A stretch of 64,000 bases of DNA from Rhodopseudomonas sp. (GCA_016124795.1 WGNB01000048.1:1-64000); one strand, 5' to 3'. Counted from the first letter of the stretch, positions 19,940 to 28,735 are shown. The notes: generated by a model not told the origin, from the letters alone. Numbers and translations are program-made.

Positions 19940-20637
19940 ATATGTTGCTCAAAGGCCGTTTCCGCCATCTGGTCTATGGCGCCGTGATTGCGGCGACGCT
20001 TTCGCCGCTCTCGGCCGGAGCCACCGACAAATTCGTTACCGTCACAGGCGAAGCCACCGTGGCGGTCGCGCCCGACATGGCGGTTATCCGGGTCGGCGTC
20101 ACCAGCCAGGGCAAGACCGCGCATGAGGCCAGCGACGCCAATTCCCGGCAGATGACCAAAGTGCTGGCCGCGATCAAGGATGCCGGCATCGCCGACCGCG
20201 ACGTCCAGACCTCCCGGCTGTCGCTGCAGCCGCAATACGACCCCAACAAGAACGGTACCGCCCGCCTGCTCGGCTTTCAGGTCACCAATCAGGTCACCAT
20301 CAAGATCCGCGAAACCGACAAGCTGCCGGTTATCCTCGACCGCGCCATCGCCGCCGGCGCCAATGAGATGTCCGGCATCGAATTCGTGGTGTCGGAACAG
20401 TCCAAACTGCTCGACCAGGCCCGCGACGACGCCGTCGCCGACGCCCACCGCAAGGCCGAGCTTTACGCCAAGGCCGCCGGCGTGAAACTGGGCCGGGTGG
20501 TATCGATCAGCGAGGAGGGTTCCAGCCCGCCGCCGCGTCCGGTGATGCAGGCGATGCGGGCCGGCGCGGTGCCGGTCGCCCCCGGCGAGCAGACCCTGCG
20601 CGCCGCCGTGACCGTGAGCTATGACATAACTTATTGA
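19936..20637 (+). CDS. SIMPL (DUF541) domain periplasmic protein
   Basis: Exported SIMPL-domain protein, 233 aa, with an N-terminal signal peptide (cleavage near SAGATDKF). The family hallmarks VTGEATVAVAPDMAVIRVGV, the LQPQYDPNKNGTARLLGF loop and the C-terminal AAVTVSYDI are present. SIMPL proteins are periplasmic or outer-membrane-associated, with roles suggested in oxidative stress (YggE) and membrane integrity; the activity is undefined. It starts within the stop of the exported GyrI-like gene. No terminator follows immediately; the hairpin at 20754-20789 could end this transcript. Confidence 0.87.
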   Translation: MNMLLKGRFRHLVYGAVIAATLSPLSAGATDKFVTVTGEATVAVAPDMAVIRVGVTSQGKTAHEASDANSRQMTKVLAAIKDAGIADRDVQTSRLSLQPQYDPNKNGTARLLGFQVTNQVTIKIRETDKLPVILDRAIAAGANEMSGIEFVVSEQSKLLDQARDDAVADAHRKAELYAKAAGVKLGRVVSISEEGSSPPPRPVMQAMRAGAVPVAPGEQTLRAAVTVSYDITY

Positions 20638-20657
20638 TTTGGTTAATCTTTACTTGC

Positions 20658-20687
20658 CTTGACTAAATGGACCGGGCCCCCTAGTTT
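20658..20687 (+). promoter_or_regulatory. Predicted sigma-70 promoter in the ffh leader
   Basis: CTTGAC (20658-20663), 18-base spacer, TAGTTT (20682-20687). It fits the alphaproteobacterial CTTGAC consensus at -35. Transcription would begin near 20694, about 60 bases before the leader terminator. Confidence 0.6.
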
Positions 20688-20753
20688 CCGGCCACTCTTG
20701 CTACGAGATTAGAAGTCCGATCCGCCGCCCGGCCCTGTGAGACCGGAGGCCAC

Positions 20754-20789
20754 CGCCCGACAGCGCAATGCGCCCTCGGGCGTCTTTTT
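20754..20789 (+). terminator. Intrinsic terminator inside the ffh leader (attenuator or sRNA end)
   Basis: CGCCCGA (20754-20760) pairs with TCGGGCG (20776-20782), and an inner GCGC-AAT-GCGC stem stacks within. TCTTTTTG follows directly. It lies 50 bases before the ffh ATG and downstream of a predicted promoter, so it either ends an approximately 95-base RNA or attenuates ffh. Confidence 0.8.
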
Positions 20790-20838
20790 GTTGTTCCCTC
20801 GTCCTCGCGTGTGGGGAGGAGGTGAAGGAAGAATTTCG

Positions 20839-22395
20839 ATGTTCGACTCACTGTCCGAACGCTTAGGCGGCATCCTCGACAAGCTCACCCGGCGCGGCGC
20901 GCTGCGGGAGGCCGATGTCGACGAAGCGATGCGCGAAGTGCGCCGCGCGCTGCTCGAGGCCGACGTCGCGCTCGATGTCGCGCGCGCCTTCACCGACGCG
21001 GTCAAGAAGCAGGCGGTCGGCGTCGAGGTGGTCAAGTCAGTGACCCCCGGCCAGATGGTCGTCAAGATCGTCCACGACCAGTTGATCGCGACTCTGGGCG
21101 CCGACGCCCAGGCGATCGACCTGCACGCGGCGCCGCCGGTCGCGATCATGATGGTCGGCTTGCAGGGTTCGGGCAAAACCACCACCACCGCCAAGCTCGC
21201 CAAGCGTCTGACCGAACGTCAGAAGAAAAAAGTTCTGATGGCTTCGCTCGACGTCCGCCGCCCGGCGGCGATGGAGCAATTGGCCGTGCTTGGCCGCGAC
21301 GTTCAGATCGAAGTCCTGCCGGTGGTCGCCGGCCAGCTGCCGCCGCAGATCGCCAAGCGCGCCTTGGAAGCCGGCCGGCTCGGCGGTTACGACGTCGTGC
21401 TGCTCGACACCGCCGGCCGCACCACGCTCGACGACGAGATGATGAACGAGGCGGCCGAGGTCAAGAAGGCCGCCAATCCGCATGAAGTGCTGCTGGTCGC
21501 CGACAGCCTGACCGGCCAGGACGCCGTTAATCTGGCGCGCGCTTTCGACGAGCGCGTTGGCCTGACCGGCATCGTCCTGACCCGGACCGACGGCGACGGC
21601 CGCGGCGGCGCCGCGCTTTCGATGCGCGCCGTCACCCATAAGCCGATCAAGCTGATCGGCACCGGCGAAAAGATGGACGCGCTGGAGGATTTCGACCCGG
21701 CACGGATCGCCGGCCGCATTCTCGGCATGGGCGACATTGTCGCGCTGGTCGAAAAAGCCTCGGCCAATATCGATGCCGAAAAGGCGATGCGCGTCGCCGA
21801 GAAGATGCGCAAGGGCGCATTCGATCTCTCCGACATGCGCGAACAGCTTCAACAGATGATGCAGATGGGCGGCATTGGCGGCCTGATGGGCATGATGCCC
21901 GGCGTGGCGAAGATGAAGAATCAGATCGCCAATGCCGGTCTCGACGACAAGATCCTGAAGCGCCAGGTCGCGATCATCGACTCGATGACGCCGCAGGAAC
22001 GCCGCAACCCCGATCTTCTCAAGAACAGCCGCAAGAAACGCATCGCCGCCGGCTCCGGCACCTCACCGGAGCAGATCAACAAGCTGCTCAAGATGCATCG
22101 CGGCATGGCCGACATGATGAAGGCCATGGGCAAGGGCAAGCGCGGTCCGCTCGCCGGCCTTGGCGCCATTATGGGCTTTGGCGGCGGCGGCATGCCGTCG
22201 CCGGAACAAATGGCCGAAATGGCCAAGAAAATGCCGGGCGGACAATTGCCGCCGGGCTTCCCCGGCGGCGGCGCGCCCGGTCTGCCGCCAACCATGCCGA
22301 CGCTTCCGCCGAACATGCCCGGCCTGCCTGGATTGGGCGGGCCCGGAAAATTCCCCGGCGTTCAGGGCCTGCCCGGCTTCGGGAAAAAGAAATAA
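20839..22395 (+). CDS. ffh: Signal recognition particle protein Ffh
   Basis: GTPase of the bacterial SRP; it binds signal sequences on ribosomes and delivers them to FtsY. The 518 aa comprise N and G domains (G1 GLQGSGKT at 107-114, DTAGR, TRTDGDGRGG) and a Met-rich M domain (about 330-430) with RKKRIAAGSGTS binding the SRP RNA. A Gly/Pro/Met-rich tail (about 455-518) is longer than in E. coli but usual in Rhizobiales. A strong GAGGAGG lies about 12 bases before the ATG. It heads ffh-rpsP-rimM-trmD-rplS. Confidence 0.97.
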   Translation: MFDSLSERLGGILDKLTRRGALREADVDEAMREVRRALLEADVALDVARAFTDAVKKQAVGVEVVKSVTPGQMVVKIVHDQLIATLGADAQAIDLHAAPPVAIMMVGLQGSGKTTTTAKLAKRLTERQKKKVLMASLDVRRPAAMEQLAVLGRDVQIEVLPVVAGQLPPQIAKRALEAGRLGGYDVVLLDTAGRTTLDDEMMNEAAEVKKAANPHEVLLVADSLTGQDAVNLARAFDERVGLTGIVLTRTDGDGRGGAALSMRAVTHKPIKLIGTGEKMDALEDFDPARIAGRILGMGDIVALVEKASANIDAEKAMRVAEKMRKGAFDLSDMREQLQQMMQMGGIGGLMGMMPGVAKMKNQIANAGLDDKILKRQVAIIDSMTPQERRNPDLLKNSRKKRIAAGSGTSPEQINKLLKMHRGMADMMKAMGKGKRGPLAGLGAIMGFGGGGMPSPEQMAEMAKKMPGGQLPPGFPGGGAPGLPPTMPTLPPNMPGLPGLGGPGKFPGVQGLPGFGKKK

Positions 22396-22455
22396 CCGCT
22401 TCAACGAAACAACACGTCTTCAACAGTCAAAACGACTTCAAGAAAGGAAACTGCA

Positions 22456-22872
22456 ATGTCTCTCGTTATCCGCCTGGCCCGCGCCGGCACCAAGAAGCGC
22501 CCGTTCTATCATGTCGTGCTCGCCGACTCGCGCTCGCCGCGCGATGGCCGCTTCATCGAACGTCTCGGCTACTTCAACCCGCTGATGCCGAAGGAAAAGA
22601 CCGAGCGCCTCAAGCTCGATCTCGAAAAGGTGCAGGACTGGATGAAGAAGGGCGCGCAGCCGTCCGACCGCGTGTCGCGCTTCCTGGATGCCGCCGGCAT
22701 CATGACGCGCCAGAAGCGCAACAACCCGACCAAGGCGGTTCCGCGCAAGGAGCGCAAGGTGCTGGCCGAGGAAGCCCTAAAGGCCAAGGAAGAAGCCGCC
22801 GCCGCCGCCAAGGCCAAGGCGCAGGAAAAGGCCGCCGCCGCGCAGGCCGCCGCCGCCGAAGCCGCGAAGTAG
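22456..22872 (+). CDS. rpsP: 30S ribosomal protein S16
   Basis: Small-subunit assembly protein. The first ~85 residues are canonical S16: [34 protein letters not shown] and [14 protein letters not shown]-terminal extension of about 45 residues made of Ala/Lys/Glu (about 93-138) is probably helical and is common in alphaproteobacterial S16. A good AAAGGAA sits before the ATG. It lies 60 bases after ffh and 12 bases before rimM. Confidence 0.97.
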   Translation: MSLVIRLARAGTKKRPFYHVVLADSRSPRDGRFIERLGYFNPLMPKEKTERLKLDLEKVQDWMKKGAQPSDRVSRFLDAAGIMTRQKRNNPTKAVPRKERKVLAEEALKAKEEAAAAAKAKAQEKAAAAQAAAAEAAK

Positions 22873-22884
22873 TCGCAGCAGGTC

Positions 22885-23532
22885 GTGGCGCGCAGACCCG
22901 GAAGCAAACCGGCATCGTCCCCCTCGCCATTTCGGGACGCGGGCAAAGCCCGCGTTTCCGGGGACGGCGAGGCGCCACGACAACCGGCTCAAGATACCGG
23001 GGCCGGCGCCCATGCGCCGTTTCCGAATGACGCCAACAAAATCCGCGTCGCCCGCATCGGAGCGGCGCATGGCGTGCGTGGCGAAATGCGGCTTTGGTCT
23101 TTCACGGAAGACCCCGCGGCGATTGCCGATTACGGCCCTCTCGAAACCAAGGCCGGCAAGCAATTCAATATCGCATCGATCCGCGCGGCGAAGGATCACT
23201 TCGTCGTGCGCATCGAGGGCATTACTGACCGTGACGAAGCGGCCAAACTCTGCAATCTCGATCTTTACGTCCCGCGCGACCGCCTGCCGCCGATCGAGGA
23301 CGACGACACCTATTACCAGGCCGACCTGATTGGACTGGCCGCCGTCACGCCGGACGGCAAGACCATCGGCACCGTCACGGCGATGCATAATTTCGGCGCC
23401 GGCGACCTGATCGAAATCGCCACCACGCAGGGCGGCGAACCGCTGCTGTTGCCGTTTACCCAAGCCATCGTGCCGGAAGTCGACATTGCCGGCCGCAAGG
23501 TCGTGGTCGAGCTGCCGACGATCAGCGAGTAG
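22885..23532 (+). CDS. rimM: Ribosome maturation factor RimM, with palindrome-encoded N-terminal extension
   Basis: 16S rRNA-processing/30S maturation factor. The core from about residue 51 ([21 protein letters not shown]) to the PRC-barrel end ([20 protein letters not shown]) is standard. The first ~50 residues are Pro/Gly/Ala-rich and unrelated to RimM. Within them a 51-base palindrome (22922-22972) is read in frame. No other ATG, GTG or TTG occurs in frame between 22885 and the core, so the GTG at 22885 is the only conventional start. At 215 aa it exceeds the usual ~170-180. Confidence 0.88.
   Translation: MARRPGSKPASSPSPFRDAGKARVSGDGEAPRQPAQDTGAGAHAPFPNDANKIRVARIGAAHGVRGEMRLWSFTEDPAAIADYGPLETKAGKQFNIASIRAAKDHFVVRIEGITDRDEAAKLCNLDLYVPRDRLPPIEDDDTYYQADLIGLAAVTPDGKTIGTVTAMHNFGAGDLIEIATTQGGEPLLLPFTQAIVPEVDIAGRKVVVELPTISE
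22922..22972. repeat. Palindromic element inside the rimM coding region
   Basis: CCTCGCC (22922-22928) pairs with GGCGAGG (22966-22972), and ACGCGGGC (22937-22944) with GCCCGCGT (22948-22955) around an AAA loop; the intervening bases pair partly. It contributes about 17 codons to rimM. It resembles the dispersed palindromes common in Bradyrhizobiaceae intergenic DNA. Confidence 0.7.
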
Positions 23533-23537
23533 CGGCC

Positions 23538-24257
23538 ATGTGGCGCGCGACGGTACTGACCTTGTTCCCGGATATGCTGCCCGGCCCGCTCGGGCGGAGT
23601 CTGGCCGGACGTGCACTGGCATCCGGCCTGTGGTCGCTCGACACCCTCGACATCCGTGATTTCGCCGAGGACAAGCACGGCACCGTCGATGGCACACCGG
23701 CCGGCGGCGGCCCCGGCATGGTCATGAAACCCGATGTGGTTGCCCGCGCGCTCGACAGCATCCCGGCCGACACCCGCCCGCGCCTGATGATGAGCGCCCG
23801 CGGTCGGCCACTGACCCAGGCCCGGGTATCTGAGCTGGCTTCGGGTGACGGCGTGGCAATCCTGTGCGGGCGCTTCGAGGGCGTCGACGAGCGCCTGATC
23901 CAGGCTCGCGGTCTCGAGGAGGTTTCCCTCGGCGATTTCGTGTTGTCCGGCGGCGAAATAGCGGCGCTGGCCCTGATTGACGCCTGCGTCCGGCTGATTC
24001 CCGGCGTCATGGGCAAGGAAGCTTCAGGCATCGAGGAAAGCTTCTCGGACGGGCTCCTGGAATATCCGCAATACACCCGCCCGGCGGTATTCGAAGGCTT
24101 AACCATACCGGAGGTATTGACCTCCGGCGACCACGGCAAAGTCGCAAAGTGGCGGCTCGCCGAGGCCGAAAGACTGACCCGCGAGCGCCGCCCGGACCTC
24201 TGGACGGCCTACCAAGCCCGACAAAAACCGCAAAAACCACCTAAAGGCGGCGCGTGA
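23538..24257 (+). CDS. trmD: tRNA (guanine-N1-)-methyltransferase TrmD
   Basis: SPOUT-class methyltransferase making m1G37 in tRNAs, which prevents +1 frameshifting. The 239 aa show the N-terminal [11 protein letters not shown], the substrate loop [11 protein letters not shown], and the knot region [15 protein letters not shown] with [11 protein letters not shown]. The C-terminal domain carries [12 protein letters not shown] and [14 protein letters not shown], which positions the catalytic Asp. Length is normal. It follows rimM by 5 bases. Confidence 0.97.
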   Translation: MWRATVLTLFPDMLPGPLGRSLAGRALASGLWSLDTLDIRDFAEDKHGTVDGTPAGGGPGMVMKPDVVARALDSIPADTRPRLMMSARGRPLTQARVSELASGDGVAILCGRFEGVDERLIQARGLEEVSLGDFVLSGGEIAALALIDACVRLIPGVMGKEASGIEESFSDGLLEYPQYTRPAVFEGLTIPEVLTSGDHGKVAKWRLAEAERLTRERRPDLWTAYQARQKPQKPPKGGA

Positions 24258-24264
24258 CAACCGC

Positions 24265-24286
24265 CGAGCTTTAGTCTAGAAGCTCG
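24265..24286. repeat. Perfect hairpin between trmD and rplS
   Basis: CGAGCTT (24265-24271) and AAGCTCG (24280-24286) with an 8-base loop, and no T-run. It lies 8 bases after the trmD stop and about 70 bases before rplS. A processing site or an autoregulatory leader element for L19 is possible but unproven. Confidence 0.5.
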
Positions 24287-24354
24287 CCCAACCCATTCAG
24301 TTAGAGCCTTAGAACCGCGCGCCGGTTGCTGGCGCTGCCGAGGAGATTTGAACC

Positions 24355-24747
24355 ATGAACCTGATCCAGACGCTCGAAAAGGAGCAAGTCGAGAAGCTCG
24401 CCGCCGGCCGCACCATTCCGGAATTCGGCCCGGGCGACACCGTGCTGGTCAACGTCAAGGTCAAGGAAGGCGACAAGAGCCGCGTCCAGGCCTATGAAGG
24501 CGTCTGCATCGCCCGCTCCGGCCACGGCCTGAACGCGAACTTCACCGTTCGCAAGATTTCCTACGGCGAAGGCGTCGAGCGCGTGTTCCCGCTCTATGCG
24601 CCGATGATCGACTCGATGAAGGTCGTTCGTCGCGGCAAGGTGCGTCGCGCGAAGCTCTATTATCTGCGCGACCTGCGCGGCAAAAAGGCCCGCATCGAAG
24701 CCGCCACCGCCAAGGGTCCGGCCGGCGAAGCGGCTGCCGCCAAGTAA
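24355..24747 (+). CDS. rplS: 50S ribosomal protein L19
   Basis: Large-subunit protein at the 30S-50S interface. The 130 aa show canonical L19 segments: [30 protein letters not shown] split across residues 21-50, the [19 protein letters not shown] core, and [21 protein letters not shown] short Ala-rich tail follows. GAGGAGA precedes the ATG. A strong terminator closes the ffh-to-rplS cluster 29 bases later. Confidence 0.98.
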   Translation: MNLIQTLEKEQVEKLAAGRTIPEFGPGDTVLVNVKVKEGDKSRVQAYEGVCIARSGHGLNANFTVRKISYGEGVERVFPLYAPMIDSMKVVRRGKVRRAKLYYLRDLRGKKARIEAATAKGPAGEAAAAK

Positions 24748-24775
24748 GCGACACGAACCGTTTCATCGCGAATTT

Positions 24776-24804
24776 AAAGGGGCCGGCTTTCGGCCCCTTT
24801 TTTC
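24776..24804 (+). terminator. Terminator after rplS
   Basis: AAAGGGGCCG (24776-24785), 5-base loop, CGGCCCCTTT (24791-24800), continuing T-run to 24803. It ends the SRP/ribosome cluster. Confidence 0.95.
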
Positions 24805-24826
24805 TTGTCCGCTTCCGGCAGCGCGA

Positions 24827-26008
24827 TCACCGCAGCGTTCGCAGCCGCGCAATCAGCCGGTCGATATCGTCGACGTTATGATAAAGCCCGAAGCCGACCC
24901 GCAACCGCGTGCCGCGTACGTCGGTGACGATGCCGGCATCGTGCAGTTTGCGATACCAGGCGCCAGCGTCCGGGTGATCGAATGCAAGAAAATTGCCGCG
25001 CGCCGGATTCGACAACGGCACCACCAGATTTTTCGCCGCGAACGGTCCCCACGGCTCGGCGGCCATCGCAGCCATGAAACGCGTCTGCAAAGCCTCGACG
25101 TGGGCATGCACGATGCCGGCATCGATGCCTTCGCGTTCGAGCCAGTCAAACACCGCCCGCATCCGATAAAGCCCGGACGGATCGAAGGTCGCGCCCATGA
25201 AGCGCCAGCCATCGCTCGCATAGGGCACGCCGGTCTGGGCGCCCGCGAGATTGCCGAAGCTGGCATACCAACCGGTGTTGCGCGGCCGCGGCGCGTAGCC
25301 GGGCGGACAATGCATGAAACAGGCGCCCTCACCGGCCATCGCGTATTTGTAGCCGCCGGCAATGTAGAAGGCGCGGTCGGCGATCGCCGACAAATCGGTC
25401 GGCCGCGCCATGAAGCCATGATAGCCGTCGATCACGACCAGCCGATCCGGCGCGCTCAAGCCGTCAACCAGCCCGGCCAGATCGGTCTGGGCAAAACCGG
25501 AATTGAACAGCACCTGGCTGACATAAACCATGTCCGGCGCGGTCGCCTTGGCGGCGTCGATCAGGCGTTGCGCCAGCGTATCGAACGGTTCGGCCGCGAC
25601 CACGGTCGGCGCGACCAAACCGTCTTCGGCCATGCGCTCGATCTGCCGGCGGAACGAATGAAACTCGCCGTCGGTGCAGACCACCCGCATCGGCCGGCCA
25701 AGCGGCGCGCACGACAACAAGCGATTGACGAATTCCAGCGTGTTGACCGCCGGCGCCAGGCTCGTGCGGTCCGGCAGATTCAGATGGCGCGCGATGCCGG
25801 CGCTGACCTGCGGCCAGACCTCGCCCAGCACGACATCCCATTTGTCGTCGACATGGCGGGCCGCGACATCCCAGGCCTCGACCTGCGCCTGCGCGGTCAC
25901 GTCCGGCCAGAAATGATGACTGTGGGCGGCGAAATGCAGCCGTTCCGGCTCACCGCCACGAAAGCGGGAAAAGGCCGCCGTCAGATCGAGAGGAATATTC
26001 AGTGCCAT
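24827..26008 (-). CDS. Kynureninase-like class V aminotransferase-fold PLP enzyme
   Basis: Fold-type I PLP enzyme, 393 aa. The PLP-binding Lys is in AGGYKYAMAG (about Lys221) and the PLP-nitrogen Asp in VVIDGYHGFM (about 194). Divergent pairing with tryptophan 2,3-dioxygenase makes kynureninase (kynurenine to anthranilate plus alanine) the likely activity. The N-terminus LHFAAHSHHFWPDVT resembles kynureninase entry segments, but the protein is not a close match to canonical KynU, so another beta-lyase or desulfurase-type role remains possible. The ATG at 26008 was chosen over one 11 codons upstream. Confidence 0.75.
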   Translation of the reverse strand: MALNIPLDLTAAFSRFRGGEPERLHFAAHSHHFWPDVTAQAQVEAWDVAARHVDDKWDVVLGEVWPQVSAGIARHLNLPDRTSLAPAVNTLEFVNRLLSCAPLGRPMRVVCTDGEFHSFRRQIERMAEDGLVAPTVVAAEPFDTLAQRLIDAAKATAPDMVYVSQVLFNSGFAQTDLAGLVDGLSAPDRLVVIDGYHGFMARPTDLSAIADRAFYIAGGYKYAMAGEGACFMHCPPGYAPRPRNTGWYASFGNLAGAQTGVPYASDGWRFMGATFDPSGLYRMRAVFDWLEREGIDAGIVHAHVEALQTRFMAAMAAEPWGPFAAKNLVVPLSNPARGNFLAFDHPDAGAWYRKLHDAGIVTDVRGTRLRVGFGLYHNVDDIDRLIARLRTLR

Positions 26009-26094
26009 TTGATTTCTCGCCGTTGACCGGCGCGAGACCACATGAGTCTAAATGCCGGTTGCCGCGCCCACCAAATTGAAGTGCACCGGCAGTC

Positions 26095-26110
26095 ATTTTA
26101 AGCTTAAAAT
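26095..26110. promoter_or_regulatory. Perfect 16-bp palindrome, candidate operator for the divergent kynurenine genes
   Basis: ATTTTAAGCTTAAAAT is a perfect inverted repeat without spacer, embedded in GC-rich DNA. It lies 58 bases before kynA and 87 bases before the kynureninase start. Site symmetry and position suit a dimeric repressor or an Lrp/MarR-type regulator; the regulator itself is not adjacent. Confidence 0.55.
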
Positions 26111-26168
26111 ATCCCGCCGGGGTTTGTCGAGTTTGCGGGTCGCACCGCGTCAATGCAGGAAGAGCGCC

Positions 26169-27014
26169 ATGAGCCAGTCGAAGACGCCGGACACCCGTGT
26201 CGAAGCCGCGATTCATCTCGACCTCGCCGGCCGGCAAACCTATGGCGATTATCTCAACCTCGACATTCTGCTCAGCGCGCAAAATCCGATTACCGCCGAG
26301 CACGACGAACTGCCGTTCATCATCATTCACCACATCCAGGAACTGTGGCTTAAGCTTGTGGCGCATGAGCTGGAAGCCGCGGTCGTCGGCATTCGCGACG
26401 ATAACCTGCCGCCGGCTTTCAAGGCACTCGCCCGCATCACCCGCATTCAGGAACAGTTGATCCGCGCCTGGGACGTGCTGTCGACCATGACGCCGGCCGA
26501 CTATCTCGCGTTTCGCGATGCGCTCGGACCCGCCTCCGGCTTCCAGTCATATCAATACCGGCTGGTCGAGTTCCGGCTCGGGGCCAAGGACGTCAAGATG
26601 ATGCAGCCGCACAAGCACCGGCCCGAGCATTACGACATGCTGGCGACCGCGCTGGCGAGCCCCAGCATCTATGACGAGGCGATACGGCTTTTGGCACGGC
26701 GCGGTTTTGCCATCCCCAAGGAGGTTCTGGAGCGCGACGTCAGCCTGCCGCATCAGTCCAACGAGGCGGTGCGCGCGGCCTGGTTGTCGATCTACCGCAC
26801 ATCAAAGGACCATTTCGATCTGTACGAACTGGCCGAGGAACTGGTCGACGTCGAGGACTGGTTCCAGCAATGGCGGTTCCGGCACATGAAGACCGTCGAG
26901 CGCATTATCGGCTTCAAGCGTGGCACTGGCGGCTCGTCGGGGGTCTCCTACCTCAAAACCGCGCTCGACCGCTCGTTCTTCCCGGAACTCTGGGAACTCC
27001 GCACCCAGCTGTAA
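26169..27014 (+). CDS. kynA: Tryptophan 2,3-dioxygenase
   Basis: Heme dioxygenase opening the indole ring of L-tryptophan to N-formylkynurenine, the first step of the kynurenine pathway. The 281 aa match the family length (~280). Landmarks are TYGDYLNLDILLSAQ, FIIIHHIQELWLKL (catalytic His about 55), the heme-ligand region RHMKTVERIIGFKRGTGG and the GSSGVSYL loop. AGGAAG lies seven bases before the ATG. The formamidase (kynB) needed next is not in this window. Confidence 0.96.
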   Translation: MSQSKTPDTRVEAAIHLDLAGRQTYGDYLNLDILLSAQNPITAEHDELPFIIIHHIQELWLKLVAHELEAAVVGIRDDNLPPAFKALARITRIQEQLIRAWDVLSTMTPADYLAFRDALGPASGFQSYQYRLVEFRLGAKDVKMMQPHKHRPEHYDMLATALASPSIYDEAIRLLARRGFAIPKEVLERDVSLPHQSNEAVRAAWLSIYRTSKDHFDLYELAEELVDVEDWFQQWRFRHMKTVERIIGFKRGTGGSSGVSYLKTALDRSFFPELWELRTQL

Positions 27015-27084
27015 GGCCGCCAAACGCGCCCGCCGGCGGAGACATGCCGTCCGGGCGTGCCCCGATGCCTTTGGAATCGCTACA

Positions 27085-27113
27085 TTGTGGCCGGGCGGCC
27101 GATTGGCTATATA
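27085..27113 (+). promoter_or_regulatory. Predicted promoter upstream of leuC
   Basis: TTGTGG (27085-27090), 17-base spacer, TATATA (27108-27113). The predicted start falls at about 27120, exactly at the ATG of a 31-codon ORF, about 180 bases before leuC. Confidence 0.55.
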
Positions 27114-27119
27114 GCCGCC

Positions 27120-27215
27120 ATGGTTTCCAAGGCTCAGCGCATCATCCTCGCCGACCACGCCCGCCTGCCCTGGCGGTTTTTCGGTCGGCTGACCGCCGTC
27201 CAGGCCGGGCTTTAA
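27120..27215 (+). CDS. Possible leaderless 31-aa ORF in the leuC leader
   Basis: A small ORF (MVSKAQRIILADHARL and 15 further residues) begins at the predicted transcription start of leuC and ends 83 bases before it. It has four Leu codons but no Leu run, so it is not a classical attenuator peptide. No ribosome binding site would be transcribed. It may be chance; the coincidence with the promoter is the only argument for it. Confidence 0.3.
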   Translation: MVSKAQRIILADHARLPWRFFGRLTAVQAGL

Positions 27216-27298
27216 GCCTCGCTGCCGGCGGGCGATAACGCCTGCCGCGCGCCGCCCCATTACCGTGATCCATTCAATTCGAGCCGAGGCATAAAGTC

Positions 27299-28702
27299 AT
27301 GAAACCGCGCACCCTGTACGACAAAATGTGGGACGATCATCTGGTCGACGAACAGCCGGACGGCACCGCGCTGCTCTATATCGACCGCCATCTGGTCCAC
27401 GAAGTGACCTCGCCGCAGGCCTTCGAAGGCCTGCGCACCGCCGGCCGCAAAGTCCATGCGCCGGGCAAGACGCTCGCCGTCGTCGACCACAACGTGCCGA
27501 CCTCCGACCGCAACCTGCCCAATCCCGATCCGGAATCGACCGAGCAGATCGCGACGCTGGCGAAAAACGCCAAGGATTTCGGCATCGAATACTACAACGA
27601 GTTCGATAAGCGTCAGGGCATCGTTCACATCATCGGACCGGAACAGGGCTTCACCCTGCCCGGCACCACGATCGTCTGCGGCGACAGCCATACCGCGACG
27701 CATGGTGCCTTCGGCGCGCTGGCCTACGGCATCGGCACCTCGGAAGTCGAACACGTGCTGGCGACCCAGACGCTGATCCAGTCGAAGTCGAAAAACATGC
27801 GCGCCATCGTCGAGGGCAAATTGCCCGAAGGCGTCACCGCCAAGGACATCATCCTGGCCATCATCGGCGAAATCGGTACCGCCGGCGGCACCGGCTATGC
27901 GCTGGAATATGCCGGCGAAGCGATCCGCGACCTGTCGATGGAAGGCCGGATGACGGTCTGCAACATGTCAGTCGAAGGCGGCGCCAAGGCCGGTTTCATC
28001 GCCCCCGACGAGACGACCTACGCCTATCTCAAGGACCGGCCGAAGTCGCCCAAGGGCAAGGCCTGGGACGACGCCATGCGCTATTGGGAAACCTTGCACT
28101 CGGACAAGGACGCGCATTTCGACCATGAAATCCGGCTGCATGCCGCCGAACTGCCGCCGCTGGTGACCTGGGGCACGAGCCCCGAACAGGTCGCCTCGAT
28201 CGGCGGCCGGGTACCAGTGGCCGCGGATATCCGCGATGAAAACAAGCGCCACGCCGCCGAACGCTCGCTCGCCTATATGGGCCTGATGGGCGGCGAGAAA
28301 GTCAGCGACATCAAGCTCGACCGCGTCTTCATCGGCTCCTGCACCAACGGCCGTATCGAAGACCTGCGCGCTGTCGCCAAGATCGCCGAAGGCAAGACCG
28401 TCAACGGCAATGTCTATGCGATGATCGTGCCGGGCTCGGGTCTGGTGAAGGAGCAGGCGGAAGCCGAAGGTCTCGACAAGATCTTCAAGGCCGCCGGCTT
28501 CGACTGGCGCGAACCGGGCTGCTCGATGTGCCTGGCGATGAACCCGGACAAGCTCAAGCCCGGCGAGCGTTGCGCCTCGACCTCGAACCGCAACTTCGAA
28601 GGCCGCCAGGGCTTCAAGGGCCGCACCCATCTGGTGTCGCCGGCGATGGCGGCGGCGGCGGCAATCGCCGGCCACTTCGTCGACGTCCGCGAGTGGAAGT
28701 AA
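27299..28702 (+). CDS. leuC: 3-isopropylmalate dehydratase large subunit
   Basis: [4Fe-4S] subunit of isopropylmalate isomerase in leucine synthesis; it works with LeuD (30013-30618). The 467 aa show the substrate/cluster segments [30 protein letters not shown] (first cluster Cys) and [13 protein letters not shown] (other two), plus [11 protein letters not shown]. The N-terminus [13 protein letters not shown] is canonical. It is separated from leuD by three unrelated small genes, a layout seen in other Rhizobiales. Confidence 0.97.
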   Translation: MKPRTLYDKMWDDHLVDEQPDGTALLYIDRHLVHEVTSPQAFEGLRTAGRKVHAPGKTLAVVDHNVPTSDRNLPNPDPESTEQIATLAKNAKDFGIEYYNEFDKRQGIVHIIGPEQGFTLPGTTIVCGDSHTATHGAFGALAYGIGTSEVEHVLATQTLIQSKSKNMRAIVEGKLPEGVTAKDIILAIIGEIGTAGGTGYALEYAGEAIRDLSMEGRMTVCNMSVEGGAKAGFIAPDETTYAYLKDRPKSPKGKAWDDAMRYWETLHSDKDAHFDHEIRLHAAELPPLVTWGTSPEQVASIGGRVPVAADIRDENKRHAAERSLAYMGLMGGEKVSDIKLDRVFIGSCTNGRIEDLRAVAKIAEGKTVNGNVYAMIVPGSGLVKEQAEAEGLDKIFKAAGFDWREPGCSMCLAMNPDKLKPGERCASTSNRNFEGRQGFKGRTHLVSPAMAAAAAIAGHFVDVREWK

Positions 28703-28735
28703 CCCGACAACGGCCTCAATAAAGGCCCGCCAACT

